NCBI GenBank assembly: GCA_005954745.1
Contig: CP040678.1
Location: 1,178,001-1,242,000, forward strand
Origin: Halostella pelagica
Lineage (GTDB): Archaea > Halobacteriota > Halobacteria > Halobacteriales > Natronoarchaeaceae
Direction: 5' to 3'
DNA length: 64,000 nt
Numbering within the stretch: the stretch's first letter is position 1; the number at the start of each line of letters is the position of its first letter. Under the pieces are notes generated by a model. The model did not search any database. It had not been told where the DNA came from and was given only the letters and a program-made list of their open reading frames with translations. The position numbers and the translations under genes were made by a program. Shown in pieces: positions 1-9,175 of this stretch.

Positions 1-898
1 CGTCGCCCGTGACTGCGGCGACGAACCGCTCCCGGTCGCCGCGGCGGTCGAAGCCGTCGGCGTCGAACTCCCGTTCGAGTCGCGTCCGCGTCTCGTCGGA
101 CAGCGTCCCCGACACCTGCATCTCGTAGGCCTGCGTTCGAAAGAGGTCGAGCAGGTCCTCGACGGTGTCGTCGGCGACGATACTCCCCTCGCTCATGATG
201 ATCACGCGGTCGCAGACGGCCTCGATGACGTCCATATCGTGACTCGACAGCAACACGGTCATCCCCTCGTCGTCGGCCAGCGTGCGTAGCTCCGACCGAA
301 GTTCGAGCGAACTCTCCACGTCCAGTCCCAGCGTCGGTTCGTCGAGAAAGACCACGTCGCCGTCCCGGGCGAGGGTACACGCCAGCGACACCTTCTGTTT
401 CATGCCGCGAGAGAGTTCGCGTACCGCCGTGTCGGCTTTCTCCGTAAGGGCGAACTGCTCCAGGAGTTCGTCGTGACGCTCGCGCACCGCCGACGGCCGA
501 CGCCCGGCGAGCGCGGCGTAAAACCACAGGTTCTCCCGAACGGTCAACCGCCAGTAGACGTTTCGAGCCCCTTCGAGCATCGCGCCGACGTGGCGGTACG
601 CCTCCGCCGGACGGTCGTGGACGTCGACGCCGCAGATGCGGGCCGACCCTTCCGTGGGCACGATCAGCCCTAGCAGCGACTTGATCGTCGTTGTCTTCCC
701 CGCTCCGTTCGGACCGAGTAAGCCGACAACCGTGCCCGGTTCGACTGAGAAGCTAACGTCGTCGACTGCGGTAACGGCGTCCTCACCGTCGCCGTAGGCC
801 TTTCGCAGGCCTTCGACGGCCACAGCCGGGGTCCCGCTACCGGTCAGTCTCGTTGCCGTGTCCGACTCCGTCGTCGGGTCTGTGTCAGCATCCGTCAT
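1..898 (-). CDS. ABC transporter ATP-binding protein (C terminus cut by window edge)
   Basis: ATPase subunit of an ABC transporter; it would hydrolyse ATP at the cytoplasmic face of the membrane to power a permease that must lie beyond the window. From the ATG at 898, 299 codons are open to the edge, so the C terminus is missing. Visible motifs are Walker A GPNGAGKTT (residues 62-70), signature LSRGMKQK (162-169), Walker B with FLDEPTLGLD (184-193) and the switch His in SSHD (His220). The region after residue 230 matches the short accessory domain of DrrA/CcmA-type exporters, so an export or multidrug role is likelier than import. The first 20 residues are an acidic, Thr-rich leader common in haloarchaea. 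The substrate cannot be inferred. Confidence 0.9.
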   Translation of the reverse strand, partial: MTDADTDPTTESDTATRLTGSGTPAVAVEGLRKAYGDGEDAVTAVDDVSFSVEPGTVVGLLGPNGAGKTTTIKSLLGLIVPTEGSARICGVDVHDRPAEAYRHVGAMLEGARNVYWRLTVRENLWFYAALAGRRPSAVRERHDELLEQFALTEKADTAVRELSRGMKQKVSLACTLARDGDVVFLDEPTLGLDVESSLELRSELRTLADDEGMTVLLSSHDMDVIEAVCDRVIIMSEGSIVADDTVEDLLDLFRTQAYEMQVSGTLSDETRTRLEREFDADGFDRRGDRERFVAAVTGD

Positions 899-1313
899 CT
901 GCTCGGTGTTCGTGTCCGGTCGTGCTTTCGGCGGCATTCGTTACGTCCTTATCGGGAGACGGGGTTAGTCCTTTCCAGAACGGCGCTTCGGTAATAAATC
1001 TAATACGTTCGCTCACGGATTTGTCTGGTGGGCTGGCAGTGATGCGAGACGTCGGATGACAGAGAGCCACCGACGGACGCGTTCGAGACACTCGGCAACG
1101 AAACACGACTCGTGTTCGTCCAGACGGTAACCGAGAAACGACGGACGAACTGGATCCCGGCGAGAATGACGTTCTCGGAGGTGCAAGCCGGAGGCGTCGG
1201 CGATGCAGGGAAGTCCAACTACCATCTCGGTGTACTGTTCGGACGTTCGGGGCGAGAGACACACTACAGTGCCGGCGACTCCGCCCGAGCGGAGTTGTTC
1301 CGGGGCTTCCCGG
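899..1313. other. 415-base gap without a convincing gene
   Basis: Between the ABC gene and the CBS protein gene. Open frames exist on both strands, but none has a recognisable domain, an acidic haloarchaeal composition or a matching promoter and start. The only plausible signal is an AT-rich TATA-like patch at 991-1000 (TTTATTAC on the minus strand), about 95 bases before the ABC start, which would give that gene a long leader. The remainder could be a decayed gene; nothing further is supported. Confidence 0.4.
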
Positions 1314-2213
1314 CTACTGTAACCGCTCGGTCGTCTCGACGAGCGGATGACGGGCGTAGTCGACGACTTCGACGTCTTCTAGATGCTCTAACCCCTCCTC
1401 GTCGGCAGTGCGTTCCATCCCGAGTTCCACGTCCTCGTCGACGACGATGACGTAAGCGTCCATCTCATCGATTTCGAGGCTGTCGGCGGCGAGTACTCGG
1501 TGATGTCCGTCGGCGAGTAGAAGCTTCTTCTCCGCTGATCCGTCGTCGTTCGACGCCGCTCTCTCGCTGTCGATGACGACCAGCGGTTCCGCCAGCCCCC
1601 GTTCGAGTTCGTAGCGCCGACCTTCCAGTTCGTCGGCGTACACGCGACCCTGTGTCGGAGTGAGGTCGTCGAGTTCGACCTCCCGTCGCTCCTCGCGGAG
1701 GTCGATGTTGTGAATGCTCTCCAGAGTCCGCCGAAGCTTTCCCACCTTCTCCGGAGTCGCGCGCTCTATCTGACTCCGAATGACATCGGCGTTGCTGATG
1801 ATCCCGACCAGATTGCCCGCGTCGTCGACGACCGGGAGCTTCTGGATGCCCGACCGGAGGATGACCCGTGCGGCGTCGGTCACCTTCATCTCAGGGTGGG
1901 CAACGATGAGGTCGTTCGTCATCACCTTGAAGATCGGTTCGTCGTCGTCGGCGAGCAGCAGGTCGCGGGCGCTGATGAACCCCTCTACGCGTCGGCGGTC
2001 AGTGACGGGGAACCCGTTGTGTTCCTCGCTTTCGTCGATGCGTTCCGCCACCGACCCGACCGTGTCGTCCGGTGACACCGTGGCCACGTTGTGGGTCATG
2101 TACTCGCGGACCCGCGGGTTTCCCTCGTCAGCATCGCTCATGAAGGATCCGTCGTCTTCGCCGGGCAAAAACCTCCCGTCCTCGTGGTTCGACCGGCTGA
2201 CGGTCCGTCTCAT
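1314..2213 (-). CDS. CBS-pair protein with a ParB-like C-terminal domain
   Basis: Probable ligand-sensing regulatory protein of unknown target. Two CBS motifs span residues about 35-155 (from REYMTHNVATVSPDDTV to NADVIRSQI); such pairs usually bind adenosyl nucleotides. After a helical linker, residues about 185-275 carry a ParB/sulfiredoxin-like segment with LLADGHHRVLAA, the usual nucleotide-pocket signature. The ATG at 2213 overlaps the stop of the DHH gene in an ATGA arrangement, indicating translational coupling; an internal ATG at 2141 (MSDADEGN) would give a more typical acidic N terminus and a 275-residue product. Either start is possible. The pairing with a DHH phosphoesterase suggests nucleotide or nucleic-acid metabolism, which is inference. 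Confidence 0.8.
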   Translation of the reverse strand: MRRTVSRSNHEDGRFLPGEDDGSFMSDADEGNPRVREYMTHNVATVSPDDTVGSVAERIDESEEHNGFPVTDRRRVEGFISARDLLLADDDEPIFKVMTNDLIVAHPEMKVTDAARVILRSGIQKLPVVDDAGNLVGIISNADVIRSQIERATPEKVGKLRRTLESIHNIDLREERREVELDDLTPTQGRVYADELEGRRYELERGLAEPLVVIDSERAASNDDGSAEKKLLLADGHHRVLAADSLEIDEMDAYVIVVDEDVELGMERTADEEGLEHLEDVEVVDYARHPLVETTERLQ

Positions 2214-3715
2214 ACGTCGTGATCCCCCATCTCTTCTTCGGAGTCGGCGGACACGAAGGGGAACTCGAACTGGCCGCTTTCCGCGCTGAACGGACTCCCC
2301 CTGTCGACGCGGCGTTCGCGCACTGCGTCGAAGAAGCGGTCAGTGACGACGTTTCTGATCACGTCTTCGAGACGTTCGTCGTCCTCCACCTCGCCGATGA
2401 CGCCGAGCGGTATCTGCGCTCCCGCCATGTCGGCGTGGCCGCCCGCGCTGCCTATCTGGTCGTAGGCCGACCGGAGCGTTTCGCCGAGGTCGAGGTCCGT
2501 GCCCCGCGACCGCGCCGAGAGATAGACGACGCCGTCCGATAATCCGTACACGACTGTGGCGTTGATCCCTTCCATCTCTAGCAGTTTGTCAGCCGCCTGC
2601 GCGAGCGCGTCCCGTTCCACGGCGTCACCGACGTACGAGCAGAGGACGTCGTCCTCTATCACCTGATGTCGGATCGCCTGCGCGATAGTGTCGAACGTGT
2701 CCTGGCTGATCGACGGCATTTCGACGCGTTCGAGAATGCCTGCGTCGGCGTGGGGCAACAGCGTCGCCGCCGCTTGAAAGTCAGCCGCTGACACCTCTCG
2801 GCTGAAATCTGCCGTATCGACCCGGATCCCGTATAAAAGTGCCGTCGCAACCGTCGTATCCAACTCTAACCCGAACTGGTTCAGATAGCCGGTGAGAAGG
2901 GTGCTCGTCGCGCCCACGTCGCTCCGGAGGTCGACGAACTTCGCCTCGACCGGTGCTCGCGGCGGGTGGTGGTCGATGACTACGTCTACTTCGGTGTCTT
3001 CGGGCAACTGGTCGTTCACTCCCGGTCGAGAATGGTCGACGAGCGCCACCCCGTCGAACTCGCTCACCCCCTCGTCCGGCGCAAGTTGACGGAGGTCGAG
3101 GTCGAGGAGGTTCACGAGCGCCCTGTTTTCCTGATGGCTGATCTCTCCGTAGTAACACAGCGTCGACTCGACTCCGATCGACGCGGCCAGCCGAGATAGC
3201 GCAACGGCGCTGGCGATGGCGTCCGGGTCCGGGTTGTCGTGCGTGACGATCGCGAGTCGTCCACCGACCCGCCGGAGCGTCCGGCGGAGTCGTCGGGACT
3301 GCGTCCCCGCCTCGCTGGCGACCAGGTTGGCCACGTACTCGGCCATCACTCCACCCGGGTCGACGAGCGAGTCTACGGCCTCCGATATCTTCGCTCGCTG
3401 AGCGTCGGTCGCGTCGACGCCGGCGTACGCCATCCGGAACGCGTCGGGGAACGCCACCTCCGCCAGTTGGGCCATCAGCACGTTGTGCTCGGGGTCGTCG
3501 CCGGCGATAAGTACGACGTCCGGGTCCGACGCTATTTCCTCGACCACCGCGGGGTCTGTCGGATCGGCTCCCTGTGCGCGGACGCTCTCGTTGCGAAGGG
3601 TCTCGACGCGGTCGCTGTCGCCACAGATGACGTCGAGGTCCCCCTCGCGGAGCGCTACTTTCTCGACCAGACGCTGGCCAACCGCTCCACACCCCAGCAC
3701 CAGTCGAGAGACCAT
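2210..3715 (-). CDS. TrkA-N/DHH-DHHA1 family phosphoesterase
   Basis: Probable manganese-dependent phosphoesterase of the NrnA/RecJ-like DHH superfamily, 501 residues. The N terminus (1-125) is a Rossmann TrkA-N (RCK) nucleotide-binding domain with GCGAVG near residue 8. The DHH domain follows with THDNPDPDAIAS, VDHSRPG and the eponymous VIDHHPP; the DHHA1 domain ends with GSAGGHADMAG. Family members degrade short oligoribonucleotides, pAp or cyclic dinucleotides; the substrate here is unknown. An in-frame extension upstream to 3997 was rejected because it overlaps nuoN and reads as Arg/Ser-rich shadow sequence. A GTG at 3727 is an alternative start. The downstream CBS/ParB-like gene overlaps its stop, so the two are probably coexpressed. 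Confidence 0.85.
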   Translation of the reverse strand: MVSRLVLGCGAVGQRLVEKVALREGDLDVICGDSDRVETLRNESVRAQGADPTDPAVVEEIASDPDVVLIAGDDPEHNVLMAQLAEVAFPDAFRMAYAGVDATDAQRAKISEAVDSLVDPGGVMAEYVANLVASEAGTQSRRLRRTLRRVGGRLAIVTHDNPDPDAIASAVALSRLAASIGVESTLCYYGEISHQENRALVNLLDLDLRQLAPDEGVSEFDGVALVDHSRPGVNDQLPEDTEVDVVIDHHPPRAPVEAKFVDLRSDVGATSTLLTGYLNQFGLELDTTVATALLYGIRVDTADFSREVSAADFQAAATLLPHADAGILERVEMPSISQDTFDTIAQAIRHQVIEDDVLCSYVGDAVERDALAQAADKLLEMEGINATVVYGLSDGVVYLSARSRGTDLDLGETLRSAYDQIGSAGGHADMAGAQIPLGVIGEVEDDERLEDVIRNVVTDRFFDAVRERRVDRGSPFSAESGQFEFPFVSADSEEEMGDHDV

Positions 3716-3773
3716 ACGCTCACTCACGACTCCGGTCGGTAAAACGTGCCGTTCCGAGCTAACAGCGAGTCCG

Positions 3774-5312
3774 TCAGGGCAGCAGCGACGACGCTGCGCT
3801 GACGGCGGTGTCGGAGACGGGGCCGAACGCGGGCAGCAACGCGACGGTCGCGACAGCCGCGAACAGGATCGCCGCGTACAGTCCAACGGGCTGGTTCGCG
3901 ATGCCGACCTTCCCCACGTCGTCGCTCGGGTCCTCGAACCAGAGGGCCTTGACGACCCGCGAGTAGTAGTACAGCGACAGCGCGCTGTTGACCGCACCGA
4001 CGGCGGCGAGCCACCAGAAGCCGGCGTTGACCGCGCCCATGAACAGGATGTACTTGCTCGCGAACCCGCCGAACGGCGGCAGGCCGGCGAGGCTGAACAT
4101 GAACACCGTCATCGCGAGCGACGCGACCGGCGCGCGGGTCGCCAGGCCGTTGTAGTCCTCGAACGTCCGGCCGACGTCCCAGTACTCGACCAGCGCGACG
4201 AAGAGGAACGCGCCGGTGTTCATGAAGCCGTAGACGACCAGATGCATCATTCCGGCACCGAGTACGATCTCGCTGTTCGAGCCAGTGATTGCGGCGAGAC
4301 CGATGAGCGCGTAGCCGGCGTGTCCGACCGAGGAGTACGCGAGCATGCGCTTGACTTCGGTCTGGGTCGCCGCCGCGAAGTTACCCAGGGTCATCGTGAC
4401 GACCGCGAGGATCTGGACTGCAAGCACCCAGTCGACGCCGAGGTCGAGGAACGTCTCGAACGGGAACGCGAGGGTGAACACGCGGAACGCGACGACGAAC
4501 CCGGCCGCCTTCGACGCGGACGAGAGGAACGCGCTGATCGGCGCGGGAGCCCCCTCGTACGCCTCCGGTGCCCAGAAGTGGAACGGCACGACGGCGGTCT
4601 TGAACGCGATACCGCCGAGTACCAGTATGACGCCTAGTCCGAGAACACCGACGAGTTCGGTCCCGGCGGCCGCCTGTGCGACGGCAGCCAACTGGAGCGA
4701 CCCGGTGACGGCGTACACCAGACTGATACCGTAGACGAACACCGCCGACGACAGCGCACCGATGAGGAAGTATTTCAGGCCCGCCTCGACGCTGCCGCGG
4801 TTTTTCTTCAGGAACGCGACGAGCGCGTACGACGAGAGCGACAGCAGTTCGAAGCTGACGAATACGGTCGCCAGACTCGCTGCGCTGGCCATCAGCGACA
4901 TCCCCGTCGCGGCCAGCATGACGAGCGAGTAGTACTCGGCCTGATAGCTGTGGCCGCGCAGGTAGTCATAGCTCGCGACGGTCACCATCGCCGTCACGCT
5001 CGCGAAGATGAACGTAAACAGCAGGCTCATCTGGTCGACGACGAGTTGGCCGCCGAACACCGTTCCGTCGACCTGCGCCGTTCCGAACAGCGAGACGATA
5101 CCGCGGCCGTTCGGGTCACCGACGCCGGCGACGAGATACCAGCCCGTGACCGCGAGTGCGAGCAACGCGCCCGTCGTCGCAGTTCCGGCCAGCATCGGGC
5201 GGTTCGTCGAATCGGGGTCGATACTATCGATGACGAGCAGGGCCAACGACGTCGCGGCGAGGACGAACGTCGGCGCGAGCGCGGCCCACTCCGGTAGTTC
5301 GAATAGAGCCAT
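3774..5312 (-). CDS. nuoN: NADH-quinone oxidoreductase-like subunit N
   Basis: Antiporter-like membrane subunit of the complex I-related respiratory enzyme, 512 residues and last gene of the nuo operon. It has about 14 hydrophobic segments and the proton-pumping family motif around FHFWAPEAYEGAPAPISAF, with a conserved Lys in SSASKAAG, plus the Lys/Glu-bearing helices typical of Mrp-type antiporter subunits. The start ATG shares one base with the nuoM stop (TAATG). Its role is to couple quinone reduction to proton or sodium translocation across the cytoplasmic membrane. Length and motifs are normal for the family. Confidence 0.96.
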   Translation of the reverse strand: MALFELPEWAALAPTFVLAATSLALLVIDSIDPDSTNRPMLAGTATTGALLALAVTGWYLVAGVGDPNGRGIVSLFGTAQVDGTVFGGQLVVDQMSLLFTFIFASVTAMVTVASYDYLRGHSYQAEYYSLVMLAATGMSLMASAASLATVFVSFELLSLSSYALVAFLKKNRGSVEAGLKYFLIGALSSAVFVYGISLVYAVTGSLQLAAVAQAAAGTELVGVLGLGVILVLGGIAFKTAVVPFHFWAPEAYEGAPAPISAFLSSASKAAGFVVAFRVFTLAFPFETFLDLGVDWVLAVQILAVVTMTLGNFAAATQTEVKRMLAYSSVGHAGYALIGLAAITGSNSEIVLGAGMMHLVVYGFMNTGAFLFVALVEYWDVGRTFEDYNGLATRAPVASLAMTVFMFSLAGLPPFGGFASKYILFMGAVNAGFWWLAAVGAVNSALSLYYYSRVVKALWFEDPSDDVGKVGIANQPVGLYAAILFAAVATVALLPAFGPVSDTAVSAASSLLP

Positions 5313-6850
5313 TAGTGACCACCTCCAACGCCGGCCTCGACGGCCGGGATATGGTTGACGGCGTCACGGATCATGTCGAAGAACAGCTCCGGCGCGACGC
5401 CGAGCGCGATGACTAACAACAGGAGGGCGAAAAGCGGCGCGACGTCGTGTAGCGGCGCGCGGCCCACCTCGTAGTCAGTGTCGAGCCTGAACGGCCCGAA
5501 CAGCGTGCGCTGCATCGCGAACAGCAGATAGCCGGCGACGATGACGATGCCGAACATCGCCACCCCGGTAAACACCGGTGCGCCCGATATCGTTCCCGAG
5601 CGGAACGCGCCGAGGAACACGAAGAACTCGGCGGCGAACCCGGACATCAGCGGCAGGCCCATGTAGCCGAACGCGCCGCCGATGAGGATGCCGACGGTGA
5701 TCGGCATCCGGTCGGCCAGCCCGGACATGTCCGTGACCATCCGGGTGTGCGTCGTGTTGTAGATGACGCCGACGGCCATGAACATCAGTCCCGAGATGAG
5801 ACCGTGCGAGAGCATCTGGAACGTCGCGCCGCCGACGCCGAACGTCGTGTACGCGACGAGACCCAGAAGGACGTACCCCATCGACGAGACGGAGGAGTAC
5901 GCGACGATGCGTTTCAGGTCCTGTTGAGCCAGTGCGAGCAGGGCCCCGTAGATGACGCTCACCACGGCGAAGATGGCGATTATCTCCGCGTTCGCGGTGG
6001 CGACGTCGGACATCATCGTGAAGTTGAACCGCAGCAGGGCGTACGTCCCCATCTTCAGGAGGACGCCCGCCAGCAACACGGACACCGGGGTCGGCGCTTC
6101 GACGTGAGCGTCCGGAAGCCAGGTGTGGAACGGGACAACGGGAACCTTCACGGCGAACCCGGCGAACATCGCGATGAACGCGCCGGTTTTCAGCGCGCTC
6201 GCGCTCGTCCAACTCGGCGACTGGAGTTCGCCCGCGTTGAGCGACTGTGCGACCGTTGGCAGGTCGAACGTGTCGACGGGGAGGTTAAACACCAGCGCGA
6301 CGAAGCCGATGAACATCGCGAGGCTGGCCACGTTGGTGTAGACGAACACCTTGATCGCCGCGTACTTCCGGCGCGGACCGCCCCAGACGCCGATGAGCAG
6401 GTACAGCGGCACGAGGACGGCCTCCCAGAAGACGAACCAGACGAAGAAATCGAGCGCGCTGAACACGCCGAGGAGGCCCGCCTCCATGAAAAGCACCAGC
6501 CCGTAGAACTGGGACTGTCGCTCGTCGATGGGCGTCCACGCCGAGACGATGGCGAGCGTCGTCAGCACCGTCGTCAACACGATCAGCGGGAGGCTGATCC
6601 CGTCGAGGCCGACGTGCCAGTTGAGCGAGTACGCACCGAGGGATATCCACTCGGCGGAGTTCTCGAAGGCGAGTTGGCCCCCGTCCATCAGGGCGTTCCC
6701 GCTTCCGTCGAATCGACTGTACAACACGAGGCTCCCGACGAGCGGAAGCGCACTGATTCCGAACGCGAGTTCGCCGGCGTAGCGGTCGGGTGCGATAAAG
6801 GCGACCAACGAGCCGACGAACGTGACTGCCATGAGTGTCTCTATGATCAT
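5312..6850 (-). CDS. nuoM: NADH-quinone oxidoreductase-like subunit M
   Basis: Second antiporter-like membrane subunit of the complex I-related enzyme, 512 residues from the ATG at 6850. That ATG is chosen because it forms an ATGA overlap with the nuoL stop; a GTG three codons upstream (6859) is less likely. The characteristic stretch FHTWLPDAHVEAPTPVSVLL lies near residue 230, followed by a Lys-containing helix (VLLKMGTYALLRF). Many transmembrane helices and the conserved GLPLMSGFAAEF segment near the C-terminal third are typical. It forms part of the proton-translocating membrane arm between NuoL and NuoN. Confidence 0.96.
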   Translation of the reverse strand: MIIETLMAVTFVGSLVAFIAPDRYAGELAFGISALPLVGSLVLYSRFDGSGNALMDGGQLAFENSAEWISLGAYSLNWHVGLDGISLPLIVLTTVLTTLAIVSAWTPIDERQSQFYGLVLFMEAGLLGVFSALDFFVWFVFWEAVLVPLYLLIGVWGGPRRKYAAIKVFVYTNVASLAMFIGFVALVFNLPVDTFDLPTVAQSLNAGELQSPSWTSASALKTGAFIAMFAGFAVKVPVVPFHTWLPDAHVEAPTPVSVLLAGVLLKMGTYALLRFNFTMMSDVATANAEIIAIFAVVSVIYGALLALAQQDLKRIVAYSSVSSMGYVLLGLVAYTTFGVGGATFQMLSHGLISGLMFMAVGVIYNTTHTRMVTDMSGLADRMPITVGILIGGAFGYMGLPLMSGFAAEFFVFLGAFRSGTISGAPVFTGVAMFGIVIVAGYLLFAMQRTLFGPFRLDTDYEVGRAPLHDVAPLFALLLLVIALGVAPELFFDMIRDAVNHIPAVEAGVGGGH

Positions 6851-8865
6851 ACGAACCACCCTCCGTAGAGGCCGACAACGACGAGTAACGCCACGAGCCC
6901 GAGCGTCAGCAACGCCGCGTAGTTCGTGACGATGCCGGTCTGAATGCGCTTGACACGCTGCCCAGAGCCGAGACTGACACTGCTGATGCCGTTGACCGCG
7001 CCGTCGACCACCGTCTGGTCGAACTTGTTCGCGGCGCGAGCGATCGGCTGCGTCACGCCCTCGGCGAGCCAGACCTGATACTCGTCCTGGTAGTAGTTGT
7101 GTTTCAACAGCGTGCGGATGCTGCCGAGCTTTTCAGTGTGGGGCTCCGGATCGGGCACGTTGTACAACTTGTGCGCGAGGCCGGCACCGGCGAGCGCCAG
7201 CGCCAGCGAGAGCGCCCCCGGCAGGTACGGACCGATGTCGGACGCGACGTAATGTGCCGCGTTCTCGTTGTGGAGCAGTTCCTCGTAGTGGTGGACCGAG
7301 GTAATGGTCTCCTCGGGCCCGTCGAGCCACTGGTGGAGGAACTCGATGTCAGCGTTGAGTAGCTCCGCCACCGGCACCATGTTGACGAAGCCGATGAACG
7401 TCGCCAGCAGGCCGAGGACGACCAGCGGGATCTTGACCGACCAGCCGACCGGGTGCGGGTCACGCGCGTCGTCCGAGCGCGGTTCGCCGTGGAACGTCAG
7501 GAACACCATCCGGAACGTGTAGAATCCCGTGAAGAACACGGCGATTAGTCCCATCGCGTACGCGCCGAGCAGTAACGGCTGGTTGCCGAGGCCGTAGTGC
7601 AGCGCCTCGAACAGTATCTCGTCCTTGCTCCAGAAGCCGGAGAACGGGATGATGCCCGCGAGCGCGAGCGACCCTGCGAGGAACGTGTAGTAGGTGACGG
7701 GGGCCTTGTCCTTCAGACCGCCCATCTTCCACATGTCCTGTTCGTGGTGCATCAGGATGATGACCGACCCCGACCCGAGGAACAGCAGCGCCTTGAAGAA
7801 GGCGTGGTTCATCAGGTGGAAGGAGCCGGCGACGAAGCCACCGGCCCCCAGGCCGAGCATCATATACCCGTACTGCGAGATGGTCGAGTACGCGAGTACG
7901 CGCTTGATGTCGTCTTTCACGACACCCATCGTCGCCGCGAACAGCGCGGTGAATCCGCCGACGAAGGCGATGATTCCGAGTGCCGTCGGTGACAGCGCGT
8001 AGAACCCGAACATCCGGGCGACCAGGTAGACGCCGGCCGCCACCATCGTGGCCGCGTGGATGAGCGCTGAGACGGTCGTCGGACCCTCCATTGCGTCGGG
8101 CAGCCAGGTGTGAAGCGGGAACTGGGCGGACTTGCCGATGACGCCGCCTAGTACCAGCAGGCCGAGAACGGTGACCCATGCCTGCTCGCCGAGGCCGAGG
8201 AACGTATCGATCGAGCCCTCGCCCCCGACGAGTGCGTGTTCGGCCAGAACCGGGAACGACCCCTCGCCCGCGAACTGGGCCGTACCGAACGTGGCAATGA
8301 TGCCGACCACGCCGATGAGGAAGAAGTAGTCACCGAACCGAGTGACCAGAAATGCCTTCTTCGCCGCGCTCGCCGCACTCTCCGTGCGGAACCAGAACCC
8401 GATGAGGAGATACGAACAGAGACCGACCAGTTCGAAGAACATGAACGCCATCAGCAGATTGCTGGCGTACACGAAGGCGAGCATGCTGAACGAGAAGAGG
8501 CCGAGCTCGGCGTAGTAGCGCGGCAGTCCGGTTTCGCCCTCGTCGTTCATGTACCCGAGACTGAACACGTGCACGAGGAGCGAAACGAGACTGACGATGA
8601 TCAGCATCATCGCCGACAGCGGGTCAATGAGGATGCCGAACTGGAGGGTTATCTCCTCGGCGGCGACCCAGGTGTAGAGGTCAGGTGCGTTGTACACCTC
8701 ACCGCCGCTGACCCGGAGGAACGCCCACACCGAGAGGAGCAGCGACCCTCCCATCGCGACGATACCTGCGAACGCTCCCTTCTTGGGCATGTAGTTGCCC
8801 ACGGAGAGCGCGACCAGAAACGATACGAACGGAAGCAACGCGATAGCCGGCGCATATTCGAACAT
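6847..8865 (-). CDS. nuoL: NADH-quinone oxidoreductase-like subunit L
   Basis: Distal antiporter-like subunit of the membrane arm, 672 residues. Hallmarks are FELVGLCSYLLIGFWF with the conserved Glu near residue 145, PLHTWLPDAMEGPTTVSALI near 250, and a long C-terminal part (residues about 500-670) corresponding to the lateral helix and final membrane segment of NuoL; the protein ends in a hydrophobic helix before GGWFV. Start ATG 8865 lies four bases after the nuoK stop. Length is in the usual NuoL range. It contributes to ion pumping and bracing of the membrane arm. Confidence 0.96.
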   Translation of the reverse strand: MFEYAPAIALLPFVSFLVALSVGNYMPKKGAFAGIVAMGGSLLLSVWAFLRVSGGEVYNAPDLYTWVAAEEITLQFGILIDPLSAMMLIIVSLVSLLVHVFSLGYMNDEGETGLPRYYAELGLFSFSMLAFVYASNLLMAFMFFELVGLCSYLLIGFWFRTESAASAAKKAFLVTRFGDYFFLIGVVGIIATFGTAQFAGEGSFPVLAEHALVGGEGSIDTFLGLGEQAWVTVLGLLVLGGVIGKSAQFPLHTWLPDAMEGPTTVSALIHAATMVAAGVYLVARMFGFYALSPTALGIIAFVGGFTALFAATMGVVKDDIKRVLAYSTISQYGYMMLGLGAGGFVAGSFHLMNHAFFKALLFLGSGSVIILMHHEQDMWKMGGLKDKAPVTYYTFLAGSLALAGIIPFSGFWSKDEILFEALHYGLGNQPLLLGAYAMGLIAVFFTGFYTFRMVFLTFHGEPRSDDARDPHPVGWSVKIPLVVLGLLATFIGFVNMVPVAELLNADIEFLHQWLDGPEETITSVHHYEELLHNENAAHYVASDIGPYLPGALSLALALAGAGLAHKLYNVPDPEPHTEKLGSIRTLLKHNYYQDEYQVWLAEGVTQPIARAANKFDQTVVDGAVNGISSVSLGSGQRVKRIQTGIVTNYAALLTLGLVALLVVVGLYGGWFV

Positions 8866-8869
8866 GTAG

Positions 8870-9175
8870 TTACCACCTCATCGTTGCTGGTTTGGTTACG
8901 TCCATATCCTGGAAGTTGCGGTAAAGGACGAGGATGATGCCGATACCGACGGCGACCTCCGCGGCGGCGAGCGCCATCGTGAACAGGCTAAACACCTGCC
9001 CCGTGAGGTTGCCGTGGTGGAACGAGAACGCGATGAAGTTGATGTTCGCCGCGTTCAACATGAGTTCGACGGACATCAGGAACATCAGCGCGTTCCGGCG
9101 GGTGAGAATCCCGAACAGGCCGATGCAAAACACCGCGGCCGACAGGAACAGGTAGTACTCGACCGGCGGTGCCAT
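8870..9175 (-). CDS. nuoK: NADH-quinone oxidoreductase-like subunit K
   Basis: Small three-helix membrane subunit, 101 residues, the family's normal length. The second helix holds the conserved Glu in MSVELMLNAANIN and the third a second Glu in AAAEVAVGIGIILVLYRN; both are part of the proton path linking the quinone site to the antiporter subunits. The ATG shares a base with the nuoJ2 stop (TGATG). Confidence 0.96.
   Translation of the reverse strand: MAPPVEYYLFLSAAVFCIGLFGILTRRNALMFLMSVELMLNAANINFIAFSFHHGNLTGQVFSLFTMALAAAEVAVGIGIILVLYRNFQDMDVTKPATMRW

Noticed and set aside
885-1262. 125-codon minus-strand frame over the ABC start and gap
   Set aside because: It runs into the ABC gene's N terminus in another frame and has no acidic composition or recognisable motif.
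3716-3997. 94-codon N-terminal extension of the TrkA-N/DHH gene
   Set aside because: It overlaps nuoN in another frame and is Arg/Ser/Cys-rich; the Rossmann domain begins at the ATG at 3715.
5747-6868. 373-codon plus-strand open frame opposite nuoM
   Set aside because: Composition is Arg/His/Asp-rich shadow of a GC-rich membrane gene; nuoM is certain on the other strand.
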